Shown here: in pieces, positions 16,038 to 23,517 of the stretch
Numbering within the stretch: position 1 is the first letter of the stretch
Layout of the letters: the number at the start of each line of letters is the position of its first letter
Source of the DNA: Myxococcota bacterium
Lineage (GTDB): Bacteria; Myxococcota_A; UBA9160; SMWR01
DNA: 38,165 bases
Assembly (NCBI GenBank): GCA_022447545.1
Contig: JAKVBI010000026.1
Span: 55,896 to 94,060 of the forward strand
Reading direction: 5' to 3'
Position numbers and translations under genes: made by a program
The notes under the pieces: generated by a model
What the model saw: only the letters and a program-made list of their open reading frames with translations
Database searches by the model: none
Told to the model about the DNA's origin: nothing

Positions 16038-17648
16038 TTACTGGAAGTAGCCCGACACATCGATGATGAGTTCAGCGACGTCTCCAGCTGATTCGTTGAA
16101 GATTTCGATTTCTCCACTGCCATCGGCCGACAGTCTGACGATCATGTTGTTGGCGCGGGCGAACACACCTGCATTGAACTCGACCGAAGCAGCGCCTTCA
16201 GGCCGAACTGCGTCACGCGGATAGACGAGGATTCGACCCTCTGCGGCGGTTTCCAGCGGAACAACATTCAACGCCACCGCGCGAGCGGAAGCTGCCACCC
16301 CGCAGGAGCCACTCACCGTCACCTTCATCGCGCCTCCGGCTGGTAATCGCGGTACTCCATAGGGGTTCGGTTTTAGACGAGTGTCGACGATTCGGCAGGC
16401 GTCGAGGGGGGTGAATGATGTGGGGCCCGTTTCGTAGGAGTACTCTCCAAAGGTGACCTTTCGCAGAGCGATGTGATACTCGTCTTGCCAGTTCTTGGCA
16501 GCGGTGACGTATTTCGTGGCGCCAGTTCCGTACTGTGTTTGGGTAAAGACCTGATAACACCGCGCCCAGTCGCCGCCGGGGCAGTCGTAGAACTCCTGTC
16601 CCGGAGACCAACCGCCTCGTAAAGCGGTCGCCTGATTTCCCGGATGGTTTGCGGTTGCTGTGCACATGCTCGAGGCTCCGAATCCGCATGAGTAGGTGGC
16701 TCGGTATTTATTCAATTGGGTGTCGAAGTGGACCTGGAAACTCGAGGCGTAGTCGTTGCTGGTGTAAATGGGTGTTGCTGCACTGAAATCTGTAACCCAC
16801 GACTCGATTCCTCTTGAAAATCGATAGTAGAGGTATTTCGAGGCGTCCTCGATCTCGTTTGGCAATACGCGAACCAGATGGACTTCGCGGTAGGGATCGA
16901 AATCGTCGTCACTGGTTTTGTTGACGGAGAATAGGTGGACGTATTCTGCATCACCGCAGAGTGTCATCTCGCTTGCGAGGAGTGGGTGCATGACACCGTG
17001 GTCACTGAAAAAGTAGCCTCCGATGCGGGTTGCCCGAGTATCGTTCATCGCTGCACCCGTAGAGATTTCTGCGAGTCCTGATCCCTGAAAGATCAATTTC
17101 TTGCACTGTGTGTCAGAGGAACAACTCTGGCCGTTGCGGTGTCCACCGTTGCAGGCGGAGTTTTGATCGTCGATAGGCTCACATGTGTAGTCACCTACGA
17201 GCGTCCATGCGCCGTAGTAGGTGTAGAAGCTTTCGTTGGTGACAATTGAGCCTTCGGGCCACACGAAGGTTTCGGATGGATATTGGGGGATCAGTCTATT
17301 GGCCCGTCCATTGATGTCGGTCTTATAGTCGAGGTCGATACAGTTGTCTGGGTTCGTGTCGTTGGTTCGAGCGACAAAAGTTCCTGCCCGGAAGAAGTCA
17401 AATTCTGGATCGAGTACGCCGTTTGCGTTGCCATCGACGTAGGTGTCTCCGAAGAAGAAATAGTGATAGCCCTCGTAGGGTTCGGCATTGCTGAAGCCGA
17501 CGTCGTGACCGACGACACTGCCATTGTTCCATGGCTGGGGAAGGTTGCAGATTGGCTCCACGGTAACGGCGACATCGGTGGCCATTGCGGTCTGGGCGGC
17601 GAGATAACTGCAAAGAGTCGCGAGGATCCACGTGGTCTTTTGGTGCAT
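16038..17648 (-). CDS. Secreted DUF4185-like protein with C-terminal DTR-GYF domain
   Basis: A 536-residue exported protein. A signal peptide ('LATLCSYLAAQTAMA') precedes a five-bladed-propeller-like DUF4185 region with the hallmark 'YHYFFFGDTYVDG'. A short Cys-rich insert 'CNGGHRNGQSCSSDTQC' lies around residues 165-185; a related insert occurs in the secreted protein at 29947. Residues ~411-536 are a DTR-GYF domain ('LDACRIVDTR' to 'IDVSGYFQ') matching the downstream stand-alone protein. DUF4185 is related to glycosidase-like propellers, so carbohydrate binding is plausible but unproven. It starts 15 bp after the Lgt-like gene's stop, in a three-gene operon. Confidence 0.8.
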   Translation of the reverse strand: MHQKTTWILATLCSYLAAQTAMATDVAVTVEPICNLPQPWNNGSVVGHDVGFSNAEPYEGYHYFFFGDTYVDGNANGVLDPEFDFFRAGTFVARTNDTNPDNCIDLDYKTDINGRANRLIPQYPSETFVWPEGSIVTNESFYTYYGAWTLVGDYTCEPIDDQNSACNGGHRNGQSCSSDTQCKKLIFQGSGLAEISTGAAMNDTRATRIGGYFFSDHGVMHPLLASEMTLCGDAEYVHLFSVNKTSDDDFDPYREVHLVRVLPNEIEDASKYLYYRFSRGIESWVTDFSAATPIYTSNDYASSFQVHFDTQLNKYRATYSCGFGASSMCTATANHPGNQATALRGGWSPGQEFYDCPGGDWARCYQVFTQTQYGTGATKYVTAAKNWQDEYHIALRKVTFGEYSYETGPTSFTPLDACRIVDTRLKPNPYGVPRLPAGGAMKVTVSGSCGVAASARAVALNVVPLETAAEGRILVYPRDAVRPEGAASVEFNAGVFARANNMIVRLSADGSGEIEIFNESAGDVAELIIDVSGYFQ

Positions 17649-17663
17649 GTCTTGACTTTCTGT

Positions 17664-18533
17664 CTAGAGGCCGGATTCCGGAGTGGGGATCCACGACTTC
17701 GGGCTCCCCGGTCTGACATCGGATCTTCTGTGAAACATCGAGGCGAGTACTCCCCAAGCGGCAGCAGCGATGACTGCAAGGACCAGCGGGATTTCCGTAC
17801 GCAGGGCAACTGGACGCATCATCTCGGTGTCGCGCATCCACTCGCCGCTGCTCATGAGCAGTCCAATCAACGCCACCCCCAGTAGCCCCACCTCGCCTCG
17901 AAAAAGCCGGCGGGGTCGGTACCACAAGAGCCCAAAGCTGATCAGGAGACCTCCCAGGCCGAGGTAGAGGGGCAATGGGTGAACGGCGAGTGAGGTGGGC
18001 GCGTCCAGTTCCAGGAGGCCTCGGCTCATGTGGTGGGCATAGACCTCTGTCTCGGGACCGAATGGGAGGGCCCACGGCAGTGTGCTCGTGTGTCCCATGC
18101 AACAACCGCGAAGGAGGCAGCCGAGGCGTCCGAACGCGAAAAAGATTCCGAGGAAAGGCAAGGTGGCGTCAGCGAGGGCTCGCCACGGGACGCCAAGCAT
18201 CCGCGAGAGTGGGACACTCATGCACAAAGACAGGAACAATCCGCCTGGAAGGCGCCAGCCCGGTTCGAGGAGACGCCCGGGCGTCGCCGCGAGTTGCTCA
18301 AGGGACACGCCGCTTTCGAAAAGCAAAGCGTGAGCTCGCGCGCCGACCACCGTCGTGACGGTCAGCAGGGCGAGGAGCCCCGCAATCCTTCCGGGAGCGA
18401 TGCCATCGTCCCTGGCCAGCACGGAGGCCCCGATGAGTAGAATGAGGCCTCCTCCGAACCAGGCGGCGAGGTAGTCGATGGCGTGGGGCACCGATGTCAG
18501 AACCCATCGCCAGATTTCCACGGTCTCGCTCAT
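17664..18533 (-). CDS. Lgt-like prolipoprotein diacylglyceryl transferase family membrane protein
   Basis: A 289-residue polytopic membrane protein with the Lgt fold: 'RLPGGLFLSLCMSVPLSR', 'DATLPFLGIFFAFGRLGCL', 'LLRGCCMGHTSTLPWALP' and 'AVHPLPLYLGLGGLLISF'. Lgt transfers diacylglycerol from phosphatidylglycerol to the lipobox Cys of prolipoproteins. This copy departs from E. coli-type Lgt: the HGGL motif reads PGGL and the GRxGNFxNxE loop reads GRLGCLLRGCC. Such Cys-rich variants are widespread in environmental genomes and may have another lipid or acyl acceptor. Its downstream partners are secreted proteins without a lipobox, so it is unlikely to modify them by the canonical reaction. GGGAG lies nine bases before the ATG. 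Confidence 0.8.
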   Translation of the reverse strand: MSETVEIWRWVLTSVPHAIDYLAAWFGGGLILLIGASVLARDDGIAPGRIAGLLALLTVTTVVGARAHALLFESGVSLEQLAATPGRLLEPGWRLPGGLFLSLCMSVPLSRMLGVPWRALADATLPFLGIFFAFGRLGCLLRGCCMGHTSTLPWALPFGPETEVYAHHMSRGLLELDAPTSLAVHPLPLYLGLGGLLISFGLLWYRPRRLFRGEVGLLGVALIGLLMSSGEWMRDTEMMRPVALRTEIPLVLAVIAAAAWGVLASMFHRRSDVRPGSPKSWIPTPESGL

Positions 18534-18999
18534 CGCGCCCGACTCCCTGCCTTATGGGCTCCGCGCTGTGCATCTGCAGCGCCACTTCGAGCAGGAAAGT
18601 GAAAGGAATGGACGAGGGGTGCTTCAGCGAAATCTCACGATTGGTTCAAAACCGCTTCAGAGTTCGTCAAATGAAGGTGAAGGAAGCCCGCGGGCCGGAG
18701 TTCAGACCCTGGATGGGCCGGATCAGCAGTCAACCGGCACCCATGTCCCGCCGTGGCCTCAGTTCCCCCAGGGAAGCGGAGGAAGAAGTGAGAACCTCTT
18801 TACCCCGCGGGAAGCGCATCCGAGCCGGACAGCTGGGTTGGGGTGACAAGACAACGCCGAAAATTCTGAGAAGTGAATGGGGGTTTCCCGATCCCGGCAC
18901 CGGTTGGGTTCAAGAGTCGAACCCATGAGATGGGCTGAAGCGACGGGCCTTGGGACGACCGGCAGAGCCCGGATTTCGACGATTGACTTGCAATACCCG
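18534..18999. other. Intergenic region between divergent Lgt-like and P450 genes
   Basis: No gene is supported in this 466-bp interval. Open frames here are antisense continuations. It should contain the promoters of the two divergent transcripts. A 7-bp stem (TGGGTTC/GAACCCA, loop of seven) lies at 18905-18925; it superficially resembles a tRNA T-arm but no acceptor or anticodon stem is found around it. Confidence 0.5.
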
Positions 19000-20298
19000 A
19001 TGAATTTGTGGAATTTGGAGACCGCCCGTCAGTGGGCACTGAATGCGGAGTTTTCTTTGGCACTTGCACTCGAAGAACTCGATTTCATCCGTCCGAAGCG
19101 TTATGAGCAGGAAGGCTATCCGCACGAAGTGTGGACTCAGATGCGCCGGGAGTCACCGGTGCATTGGTTCGATCGGAGCCGCGGTGAGGACTTCTGGGCA
19201 ATCACCAAGCACGAAGACATCGTTTCGATCAGCAAGCGCCCAGACCTGTTCATCAGCGAGCCCAAAATCGTCGTGCAGACGGGTCCGGTCTCGGACTTTC
19301 AAGACAACTTTGAGAAGAATCTCATCCAGTTCGATCCTCCCAAGCACGGCCCTCAGCGTAAGCTGATCAGTAAGGGGTTTACGCCGCGGACCCTGCGCCG
19401 TTGGCACGCGGATATCGAACGGATTGCACGCGGCGTGGTCAACGATCTGTTCGAGAAGGGCGACGAGGGCGAGTGCGATTTCGTCGAGCAGATCTCGGCG
19501 CCACTTCCGATCGCGGTCATCGGCTGGCTTCTGGGAGTCCCGGAGCCGGACTGGCCCAAGCTATTCGATTGGACCAATCGCATCATTGGTTCCCAGGATC
19601 CAGAGTACCAGGACCACGATACTCCCTTTGAAACTGCTCGTGCGGCCCAGCACGAACTCTTCGAGTATTTCGGCCACTTGGTGAAGGCGAGGCGAAGCGA
19701 TCCGCAGGATGACTTGATCAGCCTCTTCGCGAATGCCGAAGTCGAGGGTCAGAAGCTCACTGACCTCGATGCTCTGGTTTGGTGCAACCTCATCGTGTCG
19801 GCGGGCAACGAGACCACGCGCAATGCCACCAGCGGGGGCATGCTTGCGCTGATCGAGCACAAGGACGCTTTGCGTCAGCTCCAGGATGACCCGAGCCTTC
19901 TCAAGAGCGGTGTCGAAGAGATCCTTCGCTGGACCAGCCCTGTCGTGCATTTTGCGCGCACAGCGACTCAGGATGTCGAGATCCGTGGCCAGAAGATTGC
20001 TGCGGGCGAGATCGTTGCGCTGTTCTATCCATCGGCGAACCGCGACGAAGATATCTTCGAAGATCCCTTCGAGTTCCGCGTCGACCGAAATCCCAACCGG
20101 CACATCGCATTCGGGATTGGCGAACACTTCTGCGCGGGTGCCCACGTGGCCCGGCTCGAAATCGAATATGCGATGCGCTTCCTCCTGCCGCGGATCGAGG
20201 ATGTTGAATTGGCTGGACCCCCGGATCGCCTTCGCTCGAATTTCATCGGTGGGTTCAAGCGCCTTCCCATTCGCTACAAACTGCGCCCCGAGAACTGA
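19000..20298 (+). CDS. Cytochrome P450 (CYP125/CYP124-like, second copy)
   Basis: A 432-residue P450 from the ATG at 19000. The heme loop is 'FGIGEHFCAGAHVARLE' with Cys near 378; the I-helix is 'IVSAGNETTRNATSGG'; the K-helix and following strand are 'EEILRWTSPVVHFARTA'. The combination 'RWTSPVVHFARTA' plus 'NRHIAFGIGEHFCAGA' is characteristic of the CYP125/CYP142/CYP124 group that hydroxylates terminal methyls of sterol side chains and methyl-branched lipids. The start is uncertain: the frame is open from 18877 and an ATG at 18925 is possible, none with a good ribosome site. It stands alone, divergent from the Lgt-like operon, with no ferredoxin beside it. Confidence 0.93.
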   Translation: MNLWNLETARQWALNAEFSLALALEELDFIRPKRYEQEGYPHEVWTQMRRESPVHWFDRSRGEDFWAITKHEDIVSISKRPDLFISEPKIVVQTGPVSDFQDNFEKNLIQFDPPKHGPQRKLISKGFTPRTLRRWHADIERIARGVVNDLFEKGDEGECDFVEQISAPLPIAVIGWLLGVPEPDWPKLFDWTNRIIGSQDPEYQDHDTPFETARAAQHELFEYFGHLVKARRSDPQDDLISLFANAEVEGQKLTDLDALVWCNLIVSAGNETTRNATSGGMLALIEHKDALRQLQDDPSLLKSGVEEILRWTSPVVHFARTATQDVEIRGQKIAAGEIVALFYPSANRDEDIFEDPFEFRVDRNPNRHIAFGIGEHFCAGAHVARLEIEYAMRFLLPRIEDVELAGPPDRLRSNFIGGFKRLPIRYKLRPEN

Positions 20299-20381
20299 TC
20301 CGCTGGGGGGTGCCGCGGCTGGGCCGGAAGGTCAAGCGCCATCGTCGGTGGCTCGGTCGCAGCGAATGGCCTGCGAATTGC

Positions 20382-20516
20382 TGGCGGATGGTTTCCGGAC
20401 CCGGTTAGGAAGCGCAATGTCAGGTCGTTGATCAACTCTTCGGCGTGGTGGATGGTCGGGGAAACCAGGACAGGACGAGGTCTTCTTCGCCCCAGATGAC
20501 CAGCGTCGTGGGCCGC
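20382..20516 (-). pseudogene. Alpha/beta-hydrolase C-terminal relic with frameshift
   Basis: Directly after the PEP-CTERM gene's stop, the minus strand encodes 'RPTTLVIWGEEDLVLS', the beta-7 strand with the catalytic-acid region of alpha/beta hydrolases. Seventeen bases later and in a different frame it encodes 'HHAEELINDLTLRFLTGSG' followed by N-H-P-P, matching the helix and catalytic-His loop that closes the same fold. No N-terminal hydrolase part is found upstream, where the PEP-CTERM gene sits. It is read as a decayed remnant carrying at least one frameshift. The match is by motif only. Confidence 0.55.
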
Positions 20517-21266
20517 TCAGGACCGGAGTCGCCTTCGCCCCGCCATGGAGATCCCTGCGAGGCCAAGTCCCATGAGCATGCCTGTGGTGGGCTCGGGGAC
20601 GGGCGTTCCGATGATGCTCCCCGAAGACCGGCCGTTGTCACTGGCAGTACTGACGGAAAAGTTCCCAACCAGGCCCACGGACTCGAGAGCGGAGGGGGGA
20701 ATCCCGAGGCTGTTGAAATAACCGTCGATGACGAATTTCCAGGTTTCGGCGTTCTCGAAAATTCCGTTGGGGTTGAGATCCTCCAAGACGAGGGGCTTGT
20801 TGATGCCGTCGATGTCGATCTTGAAAGCGGCTTGTCCATCGACGATGCCGTCCAGGTTGGTGAGGTTGGTCTCTTTGTCAGAGACGTACCAAAGGTTGTT
20901 GAAGTCCAGGCCCGTTTGGTTCTTGATTGAGACGACGACCTGTTGACCGTCATTTCCATCGGGGTCATGGTTGGAAGAGCAGGCGACGTGATCGATGGTG
21001 TCATGCTGGGCGATGATCGTTTCATTGTCGGGGAATCCAACCGTTCCGAGTTCATCGACGGCTGCTTGTTCTGAGCCCGGATCGGGGCTCAAACCCAGCG
21101 GGTCGCAGATTTCGCGGTCTTGAGGGAAGACCGAGACGGGCATCGCTACGGCCAAACCAGTGGTCATCAACAAAGTGATCCACAGAGTGGCCAGGGCCTT
21201 GAAGGTCGCAGCTTCAGCACAGGTTCGGTCTCGGTTCGAACCGAGTCTTTTGTTGGAGGAGTTCAT
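20517..21266 (-). CDS. PEP-CTERM sorting-signal exoprotein
   Basis: A 249-residue exported protein. N-terminal signal 'ALATLWITLLMTTGLAVA' follows a long basic n-region; the C-terminus is 'PVPEPTTGMLMGLGLAG' followed by a helix and 'RRRLRS', a textbook PEP-CTERM tail recognised by exosortase/archaeosortase-type transpeptidases, which usually support exopolysaccharide-associated surface proteins. The middle is Asp/Asn-rich ('DIDGINKPLVLEDLNPNG', 'SSNHDPDGNDG') without a recognised domain. I choose ATG 21266, with AGGG upstream; the frame is open to 21332. No exosortase gene is in the window. Its stop abuts a hydrolase relic. Confidence 0.9.
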   Translation of the reverse strand: MNSSNKRLGSNRDRTCAEAATFKALATLWITLLMTTGLAVAMPVSVFPQDREICDPLGLSPDPGSEQAAVDELGTVGFPDNETIIAQHDTIDHVACSSNHDPDGNDGQQVVVSIKNQTGLDFNNLWYVSDKETNLTNLDGIVDGQAAFKIDIDGINKPLVLEDLNPNGIFENAETWKFVIDGYFNSLGIPPSALESVGLVGNFSVSTASDNGRSSGSIIGTPVPEPTTGMLMGLGLAGISMAGRRRLRS

Positions 21267-21789
21267 CTCTGATGCCCTTTTTGTGTGTGATCGGCTCGCG
21301 ATCGCCGGCCGGGAGCAAACGCATCCCTGCATTCGTTGAGTTCGAGGACTGTGATGAGAGGTGGGGTTAGGTCGTCGAGAGGTGACGAAAAAACCAAAGG
21401 AAAGCGGCGAAGCGATTGCACCGAGGGGGAGGCTTTCCCTTCAAGTGACGTGGGCGCGAGACGGACCGTGATGGAGTTCCAGTAGACGTAGGAGGGTCGA
21501 TGAATATCGGACGCCCGTGAGAGGGTTCACGGATCTTCCGCAGTCCCCCGGAACTCCATCGCGGATCGGCGACGAGCCCCGGTTCCATTCCAAGACGGAC
21601 TGGCTCAAATCCACCGATTCCGAGGTGGAGCCGAAGCGGTGCTGTGGTAGCGACCGGAACGGATTCAAGGAGTCAGGAAACAGTCACCGTAGACGTGCGC
21701 ACATGGATTGCCGGTCACTGGACCCTTCCGGTTCCAGAACGACCCGCCAATGGAGGGATGGGTGCGCCTTTGTTCAGCTGCGCGCGAGT
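21267..21789. other. Structured intergenic region
   Basis: No protein gene is supported in this 523-bp interval; short open frames lack family features. It carries nested inverted repeats at 21470-21560 (separate entry) and the upstream region of the PEP-CTERM gene. No rho-independent terminator with a T-run was seen. Confidence 0.5.
21470..21560. repeat. Nested inverted repeat: 11-bp arms enclosing a 6-bp hairpin
   Basis: GATGGAGTTCC at 21470-21480 and its exact complement GGAACTCCATC at 21550-21560 are separated by 69 bases. Inside lies CCGTGA-GAGGGT-TCACGG at 21515-21532. Together they could fold as a multi-stem RNA or be a decayed element's ends. No flanking target duplication is seen. 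Confidence 0.4.
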
Positions 21790-22950
21790 TTATGCGGTAG
21801 GCGTCTCGGTGATGGTGGCGTTCGGGTCGAGGCCGAGGTGGTCGCAGACGTTCTCGACGAGGATCTTGCGGCGCAGGCCGTCGTCGATCCCGCTGAAGGT
21901 CTTCTCGATGTACTCCTTGGAGTTGGGATAGGTCCCCACCGAGTGCGGGAAGTCGCTGCCCCACACGAGTTGGTCGAGCGGGAACATGTGACCCATCTCC
22001 ATGACCGGAGCATCGCCGACCATTCCGAATAGCGTGTGCTCGAGCACGTACTCCGAAGGCTCCTTCTTCAGCTCGACGTCGAACCATTCGTTGAACTCGT
22101 GGTAGTTGCGGTCGAGGTAGAAGAGCATCGCGGGCAGGTAGCAGGCATTCAACTCGGCGAAGTAGAACTTGAGAGACGGGAAGCGGTCGAACACGCCGTG
22201 CACGATCATCTGCGACATGGTGGCAGCGGGCGCGATCGGGGCGTGCTGCGACATCCCGGCCTCGGCCGACCACTGGGAGGTGTCGGCCCGTGGGTCGCCC
22301 CGCCAGACGGCGCCTCCGAAGTTGCTATGCGGCGACAGTGCGATCCCGAGATCCAGGGCTGTTCGCCAGAATTCGTCGTCTTCCGGTTTCGGCCCTCCAC
22401 TGCCATTGGGGTATTGCTGGAGTTGTACGGACTTGAAGCCCATCTCGTGTGCCCGCTTCAGTTCGCCCACCGCCTGATCGAGGCCCCGGACGGGGATCAG
22501 GGCGTTGGGAATCAGTCGGTCCGGCGCGACGGCACAGTAGTCCTCCAGTTGCCAGCGGTTGTAGGCCTGGACGATCGAGAGGTAGATGTCGTTGTCCGCG
22601 ATGCCCTCGATGAAACGGGCCACGAATACGGGTGCGAAGAGCACCTCGGCGTCGATGCCGTCCAGGTCCTGCTCCCGTAGCCGCTGCTTGCCATCGCCCG
22701 CGCCTTCTCGAGCCGAGCCATCCTCATTGAAGTAGCTGGCATTCGCGAATTTCACGGGGCCCCGGCCCTTGATGTTCTGGCCGTTGTGGAGCATCGGTTG
22801 ACCTTCGACCAGCCATCCGTCCGCGCCGTTGTCGAGCCGGATCAGCCGGGGCGCGCGGTCGCGGTACTGGTCGGGAACGTATTTCAGCCAGCCTTCCGGC
22901 GGCGTCTCGATGTGACCGTCTCCCGAGATGACTTCATAGGTGCGGGGCAT
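21790..22950 (-). CDS. Amidohydrolase family 2 enzyme (copy 5)
   Basis: A 386-residue Amidohydro_2 enzyme starting 'MPRTYEVISGDGHIETPPEG', with D11-x-H13 as strand-1 metal ligands, 'IALSPHSNFGG' as the central His, 'FPSLKFYFAELNACYLP' and 'LVWGSDFPHSVGTYP' with the catalytic Asp. The open frame extends to 23286, but ATG 22950 is preceded by GAGG and the earlier stretch is unlike the family. It lies 197 bp downstream of a Rieske ferredoxin on the same strand, with a hairpin-forming leader between, and near a divergent P450. This again pairs an amidohydrolase with an oxidation system. Confidence 0.92.
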   Translation of the reverse strand: MPRTYEVISGDGHIETPPEGWLKYVPDQYRDRAPRLIRLDNGADGWLVEGQPMLHNGQNIKGRGPVKFANASYFNEDGSAREGAGDGKQRLREQDLDGIDAEVLFAPVFVARFIEGIADNDIYLSIVQAYNRWQLEDYCAVAPDRLIPNALIPVRGLDQAVGELKRAHEMGFKSVQLQQYPNGSGGPKPEDDEFWRTALDLGIALSPHSNFGGAVWRGDPRADTSQWSAEAGMSQHAPIAPAATMSQMIVHGVFDRFPSLKFYFAELNACYLPAMLFYLDRNYHEFNEWFDVELKKEPSEYVLEHTLFGMVGDAPVMEMGHMFPLDQLVWGSDFPHSVGTYPNSKEYIEKTFSGIDDGLRRKILVENVCDHLGLDPNATITETPTA

Positions 22951-23011
22951 GAGAACCTCAATGCAATAAAAGGGGAAGGTGCGACGGGTCTTCGCAGGTA
23001 TCACCGCCAAT

Positions 23012-23067
23012 CGGACCCGCGTCAGGTTCATGATGCTTGGCCATCGATGGAAATTCAAGCGGGTCCG
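23012..23067 (-). promoter_or_regulatory. Leader stem-loop upstream of amidohydrolase copy 5
   Basis: A perfect 9-bp inverted repeat, CGGACCCGC (23012-23020) and GCGGGTCCG (23059-23067), encloses 38 bases that include the 10-bp palindrome CCATCGATGG (23041-23050). On the minus-strand transcript it falls between the Rieske ferredoxin and the amidohydrolase. It could set relative expression, protect an RNA end or bind a regulator. Confidence 0.45.
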
Positions 23068-23147
23068 TCGATGCAGGCTCACCTCGACGTCCAGAAGGAC
23101 CGACAACTGCGAAGAAATCGCGGATACCAGCCCGCCAGGCACGAGGC

Positions 23148-23462
23148 TCAGGAGCGGAGAGCCACCCGAATCTCGTCGCCCTCGACCTCTACCTCGTGTA
23201 CTCCGATCGGCTCCATGGCGGGTAGCGTGATGGCCTCTCCCGTCCGGGCGTCGAATTCGCCGCCGTGCACCGGGCACATGAGGCACTCCTCGTAGAGGGA
23301 GCCCTCGGCGAGTCTTGCCTCCGCGTGGGAGCAGATCCCATCAAGGGCGTGGATCTGGCCGTCCACGCGCGCCAGGACGACGGGCCGGCCTTCGATCTCC
23401 ACTTCCAGCAGGCCGCTGTCGGGGACATCTGCCAGCCGGGCCACGGTGACGAAGCGACTCAT
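23148..23462 (-). CDS. Rieske-type [2Fe-2S] ferredoxin
   Basis: A 104-residue soluble Rieske ferredoxin of the NirD/BphF group. The cluster ligands are C44-x-H46 ('ICSHAEARL') and C63-x2-H66 ('CPVHGGEFD'), spaced 16 residues apart, with 'DGQIHALDG' before and 'TGEAITLPAMEPI' after. Such proteins pass electrons to ring-hydroxylating dioxygenases or to P450s. The start at ATG 23462 has GGAGGA at good distance; the longer open frame is antisense to the divergent P450. It is 55 bp from that P450's start, so shared regulation and direct partnership are plausible. It could also serve the distant Rieske oxygenase. Confidence 0.94.
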   Translation of the reverse strand: MSRFVTVARLADVPDSGLLEVEIEGRPVVLARVDGQIHALDGICSHAEARLAEGSLYEECLMCPVHGGEFDARTGEAITLPAMEPIGVHEVEVEGDEIRVALRS

Positions 23463-23517
23463 CTGCAATTCCTCCGGATTCCCCGTAGAATGCCGGAGCA
23501 TCACCGGGAGATCCAAT
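23463..23517. promoter_or_regulatory. Short divergent promoter with CTCCGG-N15-CCGGAG dyad
   Basis: Only 55 bases separate the Rieske ferredoxin and P450 starts, and both ribosome sites lie inside. Arms at 23472-23477 and 23493-23498 form a perfect 6-bp dyad; the left arm is also the ferredoxin's Shine-Dalgarno, so the symmetry may be partly coincidental. Confidence 0.35.

Noticed and set aside
18905-18925. Possible tRNA T-arm (GGTTC-like stem)
   Set aside because: No matching acceptor, D or anticodon stems at the right distances on either strand; recorded only as a hairpin.
21367-21668. Small minus-strand frames of 73-75 codons
   Set aside because: Basic, low-complexity translations without ribosome sites or conserved features.
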